A stretch of 64,000 bases of DNA from Tepidisphaera sp. Lineage in GTDB: Bacteria > Planctomycetota > Phycisphaerae > Phycisphaerales > UBA1924. The notes beneath the pieces are model-generated. The model did not search any database, was not told where the DNA came from, and worked only from the letters and a program-made list of their open reading frames with translations. Positions 42,342-53,172 of this stretch are shown here, in pieces; the first letter of the stretch is position 1, and each line of letters starts with the position of its first letter. The stretch is taken from contig WGNV01000010.1 in the NCBI GenBank assembly GCA_016124375.1, forward strand, positions 62,001 through 126,000. Reading direction: 5' to 3'. Made by a program: the position numbers and the translations under genes.

Positions 42342-43173
42342 TCGCTTTGTCCGCACGCCCAATGTCGGCCCGGGGCGATATGCCCTGGGCATCCGTGCGG
42401 TGATTTTGGACTGGGCGGGCACGTGCGTGGACTTCGGGTCGTGCGCGCCGGCCGCGACGTTCGTGGAGGCGTTCGCCAAACACGGGGTGATCGTGACGCC
42501 CGCCGAGGCGCGGGCCCCGATGGGCATGGCCAAGCGCGAGCACATCCAGGCGATCGCGGCCAGCTCGGCGGTGGCGGCGCAGTGGAAGGCGGCCCACAAA
42601 CGCGAGTTCTCGGAAGGCGACATCGACGCGGTGTATGAGACGTTTCTGCCCCTGCAGGAGTCGTGCGTCGAACGGTTCAGCTCGGTGATTCCCGGTGCGG
42701 TCGAGACGCTGGCGTGGCTTAGGAGCAAGTCGATCAGGGTGGGCTCGAGCACGGGCTACACGCGGGAGATCATGGACCGGGTGATGCGGGTGGCGATGTC
42801 GCAGGGGTTCCAGGTGGAGACGATGGTGTGCGCGACCGACTTTCCGCAGGGGCGACCCTGGCCCTGGATGATCTTCGAAAACATGAAGCGGCTGGGCGTG
42901 TGCCCGCCTTCGAGTTGCATCGTCGTCGACGACACGGTGGTGGGCGTTCAGGCGGGCGTGAACGCGGGCACGTGGTCGGTGGGCGTGGCGGCGACCGGCA
43001 ACCTCGTGGGCCTGTCGCTCGCGGAGTTTGAATCCCTACCCGACGCGGAGCGGCACTCGCGGCTGGACAAGGCTCGCGCGGCGCTCGAAGACGCCGGGGC
43101 GCACTACGTGATCGACTCGATCGGGGAACTGCCCCGGGTGATCGCGGATATCCAGGGGCGCATGGCGGGGTAG
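42325..43173 (+). CDS. phnX: Phosphonoacetaldehyde hydrolase
   Basis: 282 residues. It cleaves phosphonoacetaldehyde into acetaldehyde and phosphate through a Schiff base. HAD motif I is 'VILDWAGTCVDF' (nucleophile Asp), the cap carries the Schiff-base Lys in 'PMGMAKREHI', motif II is in 'GSSTGYTREIM' and motif IV in 'CIVVDDTVVGVQAGVNAGTW'. 'TDFPQGRPWPWMIFENM' is also typical of the family. The start (ATG 42325) overlaps the end of the FAD oxidoreductase gene, indicating translational coupling. Together they form a two-gene aminophosphonate breakdown cassette. Confidence 0.96.
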   Translation: MVSSSDRFVRTPNVGPGRYALGIRAVILDWAGTCVDFGSCAPAATFVEAFAKHGVIVTPAEARAPMGMAKREHIQAIAASSAVAAQWKAAHKREFSEGDIDAVYETFLPLQESCVERFSSVIPGAVETLAWLRSKSIRVGSSTGYTREIMDRVMRVAMSQGFQVETMVCATDFPQGRPWPWMIFENMKRLGVCPPSSCIVVDDTVVGVQAGVNAGTWSVGVAATGNLVGLSLAEFESLPDAERHSRLDKARAALEDAGAHYVIDSIGELPRVIADIQGRMAG

Positions 43174-43299
43174 CGAGGGGGTCTCTTGTGGAGTCGGTAT
43201 TTGTGGCGAGGCTCTCGCGCGAGCGGAGTCTTCGTCGCGTTTGGCACCGTAAGAAACCCCCGTCTGCGCTTCCGTCTCGTGTTCGGGTGCAAAAATGAA

Positions 43300-43325
43300 A
43301 AGCCCCGCGCCAGAGCGCGGGGCTT
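43300..43325. terminator. Bidirectional terminator between phnX and the large dockerin gene
   Basis: AAGCCCCGCGC-CAGA-GCGCGGGGCTT, 11-bp perfect stem. On the minus strand it is followed by TTCATTTTT, so it fits the large dockerin gene best; on the plus strand GGATCTTATTT follows. Confidence 0.9.
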
Positions 43326-43340
43326 GGATCTTATTTCCGG

Positions 43341-43360
43341 CCCTAGTGCCTAGTGCCTAT
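43341..43360. repeat. GGCACTA-type heptamer fragment
   Basis: CCTAGTGCCTAGTGCCTAT: a short one-armed copy of the heptamer family seen at 28039-28135, placed ten bases from the stop of the large dockerin gene on the minus strand. Confidence 0.7.
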
Positions 43361-43370
43361 TTCCTCACTC

Positions 43371-46300
43371 TTACGGGCACTGGCCGCTGGCGATGGTGTT
43401 GATGAGGGCGTCAACGTCACCCTGATCGCCCACGCCGTCGTGGTTGAAGTCGGGGTCGATGCCGCTGGGGTTTTCGCCGCCCGCGATGACGTTGATGAGG
43501 TAGTCCACGTCGCCCTGGTCGGCGACGCCGTCCTGGTTGACGTCGGGATCGCAGGCCGGGGAGCCGACGACGCCGGAGAGGTTGAGGTTGCTGATGGCCC
43601 ACCAGCCGGAGTTGGAGTCATTGAAGCGCAGGCGAGCGGTCTGAGCGCCGGCGGGGTTGTTGAGGTAGACGGTGACGGTCTCGTTGCCGGTGGTGACCTT
43701 GTTGCCGGGGTTCCATGCGAGGACAGGGGTCCAGGTGGTGCCGTTGTCGTAGGAAACATCGACGCTGCTCATGTGGTTGGCCCCGGTGCCCCAGCTGGAG
43801 TCGAAGGTGAGAACGAGGGTGCCCTCGTTGACGCCGGCGACGCCGTAGGCGGTGGTGCGGAGGTGACCGGTGCCGGGGCAGCCGCGCTGATCGAAGTCGG
43901 AGACGAAGGCGGTGTTGGGGAGGAAGTCAAAGCGTGCGCCGCCGCCGGAGCGAGCCCAGGCGTTGGTGACCCAGGCGCTCCAGCCTTCGAAGTCGCCGCC
44001 GCTGGTGGGGCAGGGGCCAAGGTCGGCGTTGTTGTTGGTGAAGGAGCCTGGCTGAGCCTCTGGGGCCGAGTAGTAGTTGCAGGCCGCGACCGGCGGCACG
44101 TCATCCAGCGGGGTGGGCTGCGGGTTGGGCACGCCTTCGAAGTTCTCGGTGAGGGTCTGCGTGCCGTTGGAGGTGAAGGACATGTTGTCCAGGGCCCACC
44201 ACCAGTCGTTGCGGGCGTTGGTGAGGCTGAACTCGAACTTGACGGCGGTCGCGCCGCTGGGGATGTGAAGGGCGGTCTTGTCGAGGTTGATCGTGTCGTT
44301 CTCGTGGATGTGGTCTTCGTAGTAGTACTGGCTGGTGGGGTCGGAATCCCAGTGGATGAGTTCGACGCCCGGCTGGTCAACGCCGCCGACGGTGTAGATG
44401 GCCTTGACGATGGCGGTCTGGTTGTTGGTGTGGGTGCGGCCCGCAGTGCCGGTGGTACCGGGGGCCGACAACGTGGTGCCGATATCGATCGAGAAGCTGT
44501 TGGCCGAGACGCTGGTGATGTTGTACGCACCGTCGATCGGGGGAACACTGTCGGAGCCGCCGATGACGACGAGCGCGCCATCCGGGAAGCCGGAGGGCGA
44601 ATCGGTGGTGATCAGCACGCGGGTGGTGCTGGGGATCTGAGCGATGCTGGTGATGCCGACGCTGACGTCGCAGGAGCAGCGGTCATCGAGACCTTCGGGG
44701 CGCCAGCTGGAATCGAACTGGAGGTTGGCGCTGTTGACGGCCGCGGGCAGAGGCTGGGCGGGCGTCGTGAGGAAGGCGTTGAAGTTGCTCTGGCCGTTGG
44801 GCGAGTCATCCCAGGCGTCCGGGTCGGCAACCGCGACGAAGCCGCGCGCCTTGGTGAAGTTGGAGCGCTCCTGATCGCCCTGCTCCTGGATCCACCAGCC
44901 CTTATCGAGGAAGGTGAACCCGCGGAACGCGGTGCGGCCGCACTCCTGCGGGCAGGCGCCGATGGGCGTGAAGATGTCGGTCCAGCCATCCGGGGCATAG
45001 GGCGACCAGGGGGTGAAGCAGGCGGCGTAGTCGATGCTTGGGGCCACGGCCATCACCGCGGTGGTGGGGGCGTAGTTCAGCAGGTTGAGGGTGGTCTCAC
45101 CCTGGATGAGGGCGATGTTGTCCAAGGCCCACCACCAGTTGTTGCCGCCAACGTAGCGGAAGCGGAACTGCACGTGGCTGGAGCCTTCCGGCACGATGAA
45201 GGGGACAGCATCGCGCTCGTTGGGAGCGTCGTTCTTGAAGAACTGGCTGGCCTGGTCGGATTCCCAGCGGAGGACTTCGAGGGTGGTGTTGTTGGGGTCG
45301 TCGAAGGTAGCTTCGATGGTGGCGGTCTGGCCGGATTCCCAGCGCCAGCTGCTGTCGAAGGTGAGGACCATCAGGCCGCCGTTGCGGCCCGAGATGTCGA
45401 TCTGCGGGGTGCGCATGCTGGTGTCGAGGTCGCCGGGCTCGTGCGTCGCGTCATCGAACTCATCGCCATCGGCGACGGCGATGTTGCCGGAGCTGTTGAA
45501 GAAGAGGGCGCCGTTGTTGGTGCCCATGTCGTTGTTGGCGGCGCAGTACCAGTACTCGCGCGTGGTGAACGACCAGCCGCGCCACTCGGGCACGCCGCCC
45601 GAGGCGGGGCTGTCGACGGCGACGGTCATGGGCCCGTAGGGGGCGTTGGCGCCGCCGGTGTGGGTGAAGACGTTCTGGCCGCAGTACGAGAGGCGGCAGC
45701 CCTGGGGCGCGGCGTCGATCGGGGGCTCGAGGGTCACGCCTTCAAAGTCTTCGGTGTAGCGGGTGATGTTGTTGCCGCCCTGGCTGGCAGTGGCCGCGAG
45801 GTTATCGATGGCCCACCACCAGTCGTTGCCGGCGTTGGTCAAACCGAACTCGAAGCGGACGGAAGTGGCGCCGGCGGGGACGTTGAGCACGCTGTTGTCG
45901 AGGACGATGGTGTCGTTCTCGTGGATGTGGTCGGCGTAGAAGAAGGGCCCGTTGGGGTTGGAGTCCCAGTGCAGGACCTCGACGCCGGGCTGTTCGGTGC
46001 CGCCGACGGTGTAGAAGGCGCGGATGGTGGCGGTCTGGTTGTTCGTTCCGGGGCCGTCATCAAAGCCCTCGGGGCGCCAGCTGGAGTCGAAGGAGAAGGC
46101 GAAGGAACCGGCGTCGATGCCGGTGAGATCGATGGCGGGCGTCTTCATGAAGGCGTTCATGTAGCCGCAGAACTGAGCGCCGCTGGCGGGGCCGCCGCGA
46201 TCGTCCCAGGCGTCGGGATCGGCGACGGCGACATTGCCAATGCCCTTGGTGAAGTTGGAGCGCTCCTGATCGCCCTGCTCGCCGATCCACCAGTTCTTGT

Positions 46301-46616
46301 CGACGAAGGACCAGCCTTCGAACTCACGGAAGCCCTTGTTGGCGCAGGAGGTGCAGACCTGCTGGATGTTGCAGATGCTGGGGTTGGCGCAGGAGAATGT
46401 CTTGGTCTGGCAGTCATTCCACTCCCAGCCCGGGGGCGGGGTGTGGGTGAAGACGGGCGTGGGCGCCACGCACGTATTCGCGACCCAGGTGTCTTGGGGC
46501 TGCTGATCGAGCACGGCGCTGTCGAAGTTCTCGCTGTAGAACACGGTCTGGGCGTTGACCGACGAGCCCGCGGCCATGGCGAGCAGCCCGGCGGCTTTCA
46601 AAAATCCATAACGCAT
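43371..46616 (-). CDS. Giant modular secreted protein with dockerin-like C-terminus
   Basis: 1081 residues from the ATG at 46616 (AGGAGG five bases upstream; GTG 46619 is the alternative). After a signal peptide there are four related beta-rich modules of ~230-250 residues. They share 'GWSFVDKNWWIGEQGDQERSN', 'VAVADPDAWDD', 'FDSSWR.E' and 'WWWALDN', and look like MAM or carbohydrate-binding jelly rolls. The third module holds an extra ~84-residue insert ('VLITTDSPSGFPDGALVVIGG', 'YNITSVSANSFSI') resembling an E1_FCCH-type module. The end is a dockerin-like pair ('DVNQDGVADQGDVDYL', 'DFNHDGVGDQGDVDAL'). Function unknown; adhesion or polysaccharide binding is an inference. Confidence 0.9.
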   Translation of the reverse strand: MRYGFLKAAGLLAMAAGSSVNAQTVFYSENFDSAVLDQQPQDTWVANTCVAPTPVFTHTPPPGWEWNDCQTKTFSCANPSICNIQQVCTSCANKGFREFEGWSFVDKNWWIGEQGDQERSNFTKGIGNVAVADPDAWDDRGGPASGAQFCGYMNAFMKTPAIDLTGIDAGSFAFSFDSSWRPEGFDDGPGTNNQTATIRAFYTVGGTEQPGVEVLHWDSNPNGPFFYADHIHENDTIVLDNSVLNVPAGATSVRFEFGLTNAGNDWWWAIDNLAATASQGGNNITRYTEDFEGVTLEPPIDAAPQGCRLSYCGQNVFTHTGGANAPYGPMTVAVDSPASGGVPEWRGWSFTTREYWYCAANNDMGTNNGALFFNSSGNIAVADGDEFDDATHEPGDLDTSMRTPQIDISGRNGGLMVLTFDSSWRWESGQTATIEATFDDPNNTTLEVLRWESDQASQFFKNDAPNERDAVPFIVPEGSSHVQFRFRYVGGNNWWWALDNIALIQGETTLNLLNYAPTTAVMAVAPSIDYAACFTPWSPYAPDGWTDIFTPIGACPQECGRTAFRGFTFLDKGWWIQEQGDQERSNFTKARGFVAVADPDAWDDSPNGQSNFNAFLTTPAQPLPAAVNSANLQFDSSWRPEGLDDRCSCDVSVGITSIAQIPSTTRVLITTDSPSGFPDGALVVIGGSDSVPPIDGAYNITSVSANSFSIDIGTTLSAPGTTGTAGRTHTNNQTAIVKAIYTVGGVDQPGVELIHWDSDPTSQYYYEDHIHENDTINLDKTALHIPSGATAVKFEFSLTNARNDWWWALDNMSFTSNGTQTLTENFEGVPNPQPTPLDDVPPVAACNYYSAPEAQPGSFTNNNADLGPCPTSGGDFEGWSAWVTNAWARSGGGARFDFLPNTAFVSDFDQRGCPGTGHLRTTAYGVAGVNEGTLVLTFDSSWGTGANHMSSVDVSYDNGTTWTPVLAWNPGNKVTTGNETVTVYLNNPAGAQTARLRFNDSNSGWWAISNLNLSGVVGSPACDPDVNQDGVADQGDVDYLINVIAGGENPSGIDPDFNHDGVGDQGDVDALINTIASGQCP

Positions 46617-46943
46617 CACTGCCTCCTCACACTAAGGAAAACGCTTGCATAGTGGGCTCGACGACCGAGCGCCGCATTGAGGTGGAAAACTAGCCGCAGC
46701 GCACAAAATGCACAACACGTAGATGGTTAACTTTCCGCCAAACTTGAGTGTGGCATCCGCAAAGCAATTTCCTTAGCGCAACTCTCACGAGTTCTATGCG
46801 CGGTTCGCGCGAAAGCGCTTGCGGTGGTCGAGTATGCTTGGCCCTTTCACTGACGAAGAGGTCTGGTATCGCTCGTCGCGTGAGGGGACACGTTGGTGTG
46901 GCGGGGCGCTCGGTCGCTCCAGGGGCTTCAACGAGGAGGCTGT
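46617..46943. other. Divergent intergenic region, 327 bp
   Basis: Separates the large dockerin gene from the H-x9-DG gene and looks less GC-rich than its neighbours on inspection. It should carry both promoters; I found no sure boxes. The right end has GAGGAGG just before the 46944 ATG. The small ORFs inside are not convincing. Confidence 0.45.
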
Positions 46944-47930
<987 letters not shown>

Positions 47931-47956
47931 ATGTCGCAGGCTGAGCAAACGTACGG

Positions 47957-47988
47957 GCCGCCCGATCCGTCGGGCGGCTCTTTGTTTT
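47957..47988 (+). terminator. Intrinsic terminator after H-x9-DG gene
   Basis: GCCGCCCGA-TCCG-TCGGGCGGC, nine-base perfect stem, followed by TCTTTGTTTT. Confidence 0.93.
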
Positions 47989-48155
47989 CAGGCGAGGCGC
48001 GAGAAGCGGCCCGATCGCCGGGCGCCTCAACGCGGAATGGCCACGACGCGCCGGTTTACAAACCCTTAGCGCAGCGCTCATGTGGTGCGCGAAGCCGAGT
48101 GCGAGTAGTCTTGGGTGACGGGCTTTTCCACACTTCGTGAACAGGATATTGACGC

Positions 48156-48896
48156 ATGAATCTGGCGATCTTCGACATTGACGGCACGCTGACGCGGACG
48201 ACGCATGTGGATGACCTGTCGCTGGCCGCGGGCTTTGGAAAGTTCCTCGGTGTGAACCTCCCCCGGGTGGACTGGTTTGAGTTTGGGACTTCGACGGATC
48301 AGGGGCTCTGCATCGAGGCGTGTCGGCGGCATCTGGGACGGGCGCCGAGCGATGCGGAGATCGCGGCCGCGCGGGAGAGTTTCCTGCAAGAGCTTCGAAG
48401 CCGCATCGAGGCGGATCGCTCGCTGTGCGAGCCCGTGCCGGGCGCGCGGGAGATTTTCGAGCATTTGCGCCGGGCAGGGTGGGCTCTGGGCGTGGCGAGC
48501 GGGGCGTGGGAGCAGTCGGCGCGGACCAAGCTGAAGTTCGCGGGCGTCGAGATCGGCTCGATGCCCGCGACGTTCTCGCATGCGTTGCCCGACGGTCGCC
48601 CGGCGCTGCGGGAGGAGATCGTCGGCGGCACGATTTCGAAGCTGCTGAACGGCAGCTCGCGTGATGGAACTCGCATCGTGTACATCGGCGACGGGGTGTG
48701 GGACGCGCGGGCGGCGCGGGCCCTGGGCATCGGGTTCGTCGGTCTACGGCACGACGGCGTGCACGAGCATCTTCGAGCCGAGGGCGCGGGAGAGATCTTG
48801 AACGATTTTCGTGCGCCTGAGGCGGTTATCGAAGCCCTGTCGCGGGCCGTCTCCCCTTTGCGGGCGGGAGAGCCAAGCCCGCAACCCGCGATGTGA
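48156..48896 (+). CDS. HAD-superfamily hydrolase (phosphoserine phosphatase-like)
   Basis: 246 residues. Motif I 'LAIFDIDGTLTRTT' holds the nucleophile Asp, motif II is in 'LGVASGAWEQSARTKL', a Lys lies near 'SKLLNGSSRDGTR' and motif IV is 'IVYIGDGVWDARAARALGIGFVGL'. The alpha-helical cap between motifs I and II is of the C1 type. The family removes phosphate from small metabolites; I cannot name the substrate. It stands alone between a terminator and the histidine kinase. Confidence 0.88.
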   Translation: MNLAIFDIDGTLTRTTHVDDLSLAAGFGKFLGVNLPRVDWFEFGTSTDQGLCIEACRRHLGRAPSDAEIAAARESFLQELRSRIEADRSLCEPVPGAREIFEHLRRAGWALGVASGAWEQSARTKLKFAGVEIGSMPATFSHALPDGRPALREEIVGGTISKLLNGSSRDGTRIVYIGDGVWDARAARALGIGFVGLRHDGVHEHLRAEGAGEILNDFRAPEAVIEALSRAVSPLRAGEPSPQPAM

Positions 48897-49092
48897 TGAG
48901 CGTGAGCCCCCTGTTTATGGCGTGGGACGTAGTTGACGCACAGGCCTTGGCGACAGAAGCGTCTGGAATCACCAAGAGCGGGCTTGGCGCGGCCGATCTA
49001 TCTGTGCCGCGCGACACACGAACCTGGGTGGTTCGCAGTCGCAGCGAGCAGGAGACAAGCGTCGTCGCACGCAGGGGCGTCGCGGCTTCGAC

Positions 49093-52000
49093 ATGGCCAA
49101 GCCCCCGTTCAATGTTGTTCGCGCGCTGGTCGAGATCATCCTGATCATCGCGCTGGCCGAGCTCGGGGTGATGTTCCTGCTGCCCGTGATCGCGTCGGAT
49201 GTCGGCCCGTGGGTGGAGAACTCCCTGGATGCGGCGCTGTTGTCGATCATTTCAGGGCCGCTGATTCTGTGGCGCGTGCGCGTGCACGCTGCGCGGACTG
49301 AGGGCCAGTCGGGGTCGCACCCTCGGACTGTGTGGCGGTTGCGGCTGGCGACGCTCAGCGTGGTGCTTTCGGGCACCGGCTTTGCGATCGCGATGGCGAT
49401 CAACTCATGGCACGAGATTCGGAGTGAGGCCAACACACGCTTTGAGCGCCAGGCGGCGCTCGAACTGCGGGAGATCTACGGTCGCGTGAACAAGCCCATT
49501 TACGGGCTGATGGGTGCGAGGGGAGTTTTCGCGGCGGTAGGCGACGGCGTGACGCGCGCGGAGTTCAAGCAATATGTCGATGCACGCGATCTGCCCAGGG
49601 AGTTTCCCGGGGCGATCGGATTTGGGCTGATCCGGCGTGTGGACCGGGACAAGCTCGAGGAGTTCGTGGCGGCTGAACGAGCGGACGGAGCGCCAGATTT
49701 TGACGTGCGACTGTCGCCCACGCCGGGCAGCGGGCTGGAGAACGCGCCGGACCTGTATGTCATCGAGCACATTTATCCGCTGGAGCGCAACCGGGCAGCG
49801 TGGGGATACGACGTCGGTGGCGACCCGACACGGCGCGAGGCGATTCTGAGGGCGATCCGCACGGGCGAGCCGACGATCACGGGCAAGATTCAACTGGTGC
49901 AGGACCACATCAAGCGGGCGGGGTTTTTGTACTACGTGCCGGTGTATCGCGCGGGCACGACGCCCGGAACGCCCCAGGAGCGGGAGCGGGACCTGCTGGG
50001 CGTGCTGTACGCGCCAATCGTGCTGGAAGATGTGATGCGGGGAGTGGACAGCGCGAGTCGCGGACAGTTGGACGTTGACCTGTTCGACGGGGAGCGTCTG
50101 TCGCTGGCGACGCTGCTGTCGGACCGCGACGACAACTTGCGCGAGATCGTGAATGCGAATGAGGATGTAGTAGCCGCAGACGCGGACGGGCGGCAGTTCT
50201 TTGCCAAGTACCCGCTGGACGTGGTGGGTCGGCGCTGGACGGCGGTGGTTCGGTCGACGCCGGAGTTTGATGCGGACATCAACCACTGGATGCCGCCGCT
50301 GATCGGCGTCGGGGGCACGCTGCTGTCGATGCTGCTGGGGACGATGGTGTGGTGGATGGGCACCTCGCGGGCCCGGGCCGAGGCGCTGGCGGCGAGCATG
50401 ACCGAGGATCTGAGGCGGCTGTCGGCGATCGCGCAGTGCACGCGCAACGCGGTGGTGGTGACGGACGCGGACCGCAGAATCGTGTGGGTGAATCAGGCGT
50501 TCGAGGAGATGAGCGGGTACACGCTCGGAGAGGCCCTTGGCAAGAGCCCCGGGGGGTTGCTGCAGTGCGAGAAGACCGACCCGAGCACGATCAAGGCGAT
50601 CCGGGATGCGCTGACGCGGGGCGGGGGTTGTCGGGTGGAGCTGGTGAATCGCGGCAAGCACGGGCGGGAGTACACAGTCGATCTGGAAATCCAGCCGATC
50701 CGCGATGAAATCGGCACCGTGACGGGATTCATGGCGATCGAGGCGGATATCACCGAGCGGGTGCGGATGACGCACGAGCTGAGCCGCACCGAGGCGTTGC
50801 TGCAGGAGATGGGCTCGGCGGCACGGATCGGCGGATGGGAGCTCGACCTGGCGGCGGGGCAACTGGAGTGGACCCGCGAGACCCGACGGATCCACGAGGT
50901 GGATGACGATTACGTGCCGACGGTGGAAGCCGCGATCGAGTTTTACGTGCCCGAGGCACGGGAGCAGATCAAGGCAGCGATCGCGCGGGCGATCGAGCGC
51001 GGCGAGGGATGGGACCTGGAACTGGGATTCGTGACCGCAAGGGGGAACCCAAGACTGGTGCGGGCGCTGGGGCGTGCGGAGCGACGGGACGGGCGCACGC
51101 TGCGCCTGTACGGCGCGTTTCAGGATGTCACCGAGCAGCACGACCAGCGACGGGCGATGCATGAGCAGAGCGAGCGGCTGGACTTGACGGTGCACTGCGC
51201 GCACATCGGCACGTGGGACTGGAACGTTAACACGGGGCACGTGTTGTTCAACGACGTGGCGCAGATGATGCTCGGGTACGCGCCGGGGGATTGGGAGCCG
51301 CACGTTCGGGCGTGGGAGGACCGCGTTCATCCCGAGGATCTGGCGTCGGTGGCGCTGTTGTTGGAAGCGCACCTGAGCGGACGGACGGAAGAGTATCGGG
51401 CGGAGTTTCGGATGCGCCGGGCGGACGGGACGCATGCGTGGATTCTTGGGGCCGGGCGCACGGTGTCGAGAGATGAGCAGGGGCGGGCGACGCGGATCCT
51501 TGGTGTGAACGTGGACATCACGTCGGCGCGCGAGCAGGCAGCGCGGCTGGAGCTGACGGTGGAGTCGGCGAATCTGGGGACGTGGGATTGGAACATCGCG
51601 AGTGGCGCCGTGGTGTTCAATCACGTGGCGCAGACGATGCTGGGGTATGAGCCCGGTGACTGGGAGCCGCACGTGCGGGCGTGGGAGGCGCTGGTGCACC
51701 CTGACGACAAGCAGATGGCGATGCGGGTGCTGACGGATCACCTTGAGGGACGCACGGGCGAGTATCGTTGCGAGCACAGGCTGCGGCGAAAGGATGGAAC
51801 CTGGGCGTGGATACTCGACGTCGGGCGGGTGATCGAGCACGACGCGTCGGGCAAGCCGGTGCGGGCGATGGGCGTGCATCTGGATGTGACGGCGGCGCAC
51901 GAGGCCGCGGACGCGCTGCGGGCGGCACGGGCGCAGGCGGAAGCCGCGAGCATGGCCAAGAGCGTGTTCCTGGCGAACATGAGCCACGAGATTCGCACGC

Positions 52001-53172
52001 CGATGACGGCGATCCTGGGCTATGCGGATCTTCTTGCGGAAGGAGGAGACAGGGAGGCAGCGCCGCGCGAGCGCCTGGATCAGATCGACACGATCAAGCG
52101 GAACGGCGAGCACCTGCTCAACATCATCAACGACATCCTGGACATCTCGAAGATCGAAGCGGGCAAGATGACGGTCGAGCGGATGCCCGTCGATCCCTTC
52201 CAGCTGCTCCTGGATGTGGAATCGCTGATGGCGGTCAAGGCTCGGGCCAAGGGGCTTTCGCTCCGGGTGGAGGCCGACGGGCCGGTGCCGGTGGCGATCC
52301 GCACCGACTCGGTGCGTCTGCGGCAGATCCTGGTGAACCTCGTGGGCAACGCGATCAAGTTCACCGAGATGGGCGGAGTGAGAGTGCGCATGCGTCTGGA
52401 CAAGCGGCATTCGGAACGGCCCCAGATGCTCTTTGACATCATCGATACCGGCATCGGGCTGTCGGAAGAGCAGCAGGCGAAGTTGTTCGACGCGTTCCAG
52501 CAGGGGGATTCGTCGACGACGAGGCGGTTCGGAGGCAGCGGGTTGGGGCTGACGATCAGCCGCTCGTTGGCGAAGATGCTGGGGGGCGACGTGTCGGTCG
52601 TCAGCGTGCCGGGCGAGGGGAGCACATTCACGGTGCGGGTGGAGACCGGCTCGCTGGAAGGCGTTGAGCTGGTCGAGCGCGCCGGGCGCGCGGCCCGGGA
52701 GGTGGTGCCCGCGCAGCCGACAAGCACGCTGGCGGTGCTCGCGGGGGCGAAGATCCTCCTCGCCGAGGACGGTCCGGACAACCAGCGCCTGATCGCCTTC
52801 CATCTTCGAAAGGCGGGGGCGGAGGTGAGAGTGGTGGAGAACGGGCGGCTGGCGCTGGAGGCGATGACGATCGACGGCACGCTGGCGGGCGCGCTGACCG
52901 AGCCGCCGCAGTTTGATTTCGTGGTGACCGACATGCAGATGCCGGAGATTGATGGGTATTCGCTGGCGCGGACGCTGCGTGCGAGGGGTTGGACGCGATC
53001 GATCGTCGCGCTGACGGCGCACGCGATGCAGGGGGACGAGGCCAGGTGCCTCGAGGCCGGCTGCGACGCGTACGCGAGCAAGCCCATCGACAAGCACAGG
53101 TTGTTGGAAGTGTGCCTGGGGGCGTTCATGAAGGCCCGAAGCGGGCAGGACGGCGAACTCCGCGCGGCCTAG
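49093..53172 (+). CDS. Hybrid sensor histidine kinase with CHASE, four PAS and receiver domains
   Basis: 1359 residues. The N-terminus has TM segments ('ALVEIILIIALAELGVMFLL', 'LATLSVVLSGTGFAIAMA') enclosing a CHASE-type sensor ('FPGAIGFGLIRRV', 'YVIEHIYPLERN', 'GKIQLVQD', 'FLYYVPVY'), with another TM near residue 400. Four PAS units follow; the last two are close copies ('IGTWDWNVNTGHVLFNDVAQ', 'LGTWDWNIASGAVVFNHVAQ'). Then comes HisKA ('ANMSHEIRTPMTAILGYADLL'), an ATPase ('NLVGNAIKFTE', 'DTGIGL', 'GSGLGLTI') and a receiver ('ILLAEDGPDNQRL', 'FVVTDMQMPEIDGY', 'SKPID'). No dedicated response regulator is adjacent. The signal is unknown. Confidence 0.95.
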   Translation: MAKPPFNVVRALVEIILIIALAELGVMFLLPVIASDVGPWVENSLDAALLSIISGPLILWRVRVHAARTEGQSGSHPRTVWRLRLATLSVVLSGTGFAIAMAINSWHEIRSEANTRFERQAALELREIYGRVNKPIYGLMGARGVFAAVGDGVTRAEFKQYVDARDLPREFPGAIGFGLIRRVDRDKLEEFVAAERADGAPDFDVRLSPTPGSGLENAPDLYVIEHIYPLERNRAAWGYDVGGDPTRREAILRAIRTGEPTITGKIQLVQDHIKRAGFLYYVPVYRAGTTPGTPQERERDLLGVLYAPIVLEDVMRGVDSASRGQLDVDLFDGERLSLATLLSDRDDNLREIVNANEDVVAADADGRQFFAKYPLDVVGRRWTAVVRSTPEFDADINHWMPPLIGVGGTLLSMLLGTMVWWMGTSRARAEALAASMTEDLRRLSAIAQCTRNAVVVTDADRRIVWVNQAFEEMSGYTLGEALGKSPGGLLQCEKTDPSTIKAIRDALTRGGGCRVELVNRGKHGREYTVDLEIQPIRDEIGTVTGFMAIEADITERVRMTHELSRTEALLQEMGSAARIGGWELDLAAGQLEWTRETRRIHEVDDDYVPTVEAAIEFYVPEAREQIKAAIARAIERGEGWDLELGFVTARGNPRLVRALGRAERRDGRTLRLYGAFQDVTEQHDQRRAMHEQSERLDLTVHCAHIGTWDWNVNTGHVLFNDVAQMMLGYAPGDWEPHVRAWEDRVHPEDLASVALLLEAHLSGRTEEYRAEFRMRRADGTHAWILGAGRTVSRDEQGRATRILGVNVDITSAREQAARLELTVESANLGTWDWNIASGAVVFNHVAQTMLGYEPGDWEPHVRAWEALVHPDDKQMAMRVLTDHLEGRTGEYRCEHRLRRKDGTWAWILDVGRVIEHDASGKPVRAMGVHLDVTAAHEAADALRAARAQAEAASMAKSVFLANMSHEIRTPMTAILGYADLLAEGGDREAAPRERLDQIDTIKRNGEHLLNIINDILDISKIEAGKMTVERMPVDPFQLLLDVESLMAVKARAKGLSLRVEADGPVPVAIRTDSVRLRQILVNLVGNAIKFTEMGGVRVRMRLDKRHSERPQMLFDIIDTGIGLSEEQQAKLFDAFQQGDSSTTRRFGGSGLGLTISRSLAKMLGGDVSVVSVPGEGSTFTVRVETGSLEGVELVERAGRAAREVVPAQPTSTLAVLAGAKILLAEDGPDNQRLIAFHLRKAGAEVRVVENGRLALEAMTIDGTLAGALTEPPQFDFVVTDMQMPEIDGYSLARTLRARGWTRSIVALTAHAMQGDEARCLEAGCDAYASKPIDKHRLLEVCLGAFMKARSGQDGELRAA

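Noticed and set aside
43353-46652. 1099-aa plus-strand ORF opposite the giant dockerin protein
   Set aside because: Composition is Val/Gly/Asp-rich shadow of the repeated minus-strand codons; the minus frame has a signal peptide, repeats and dockerin.
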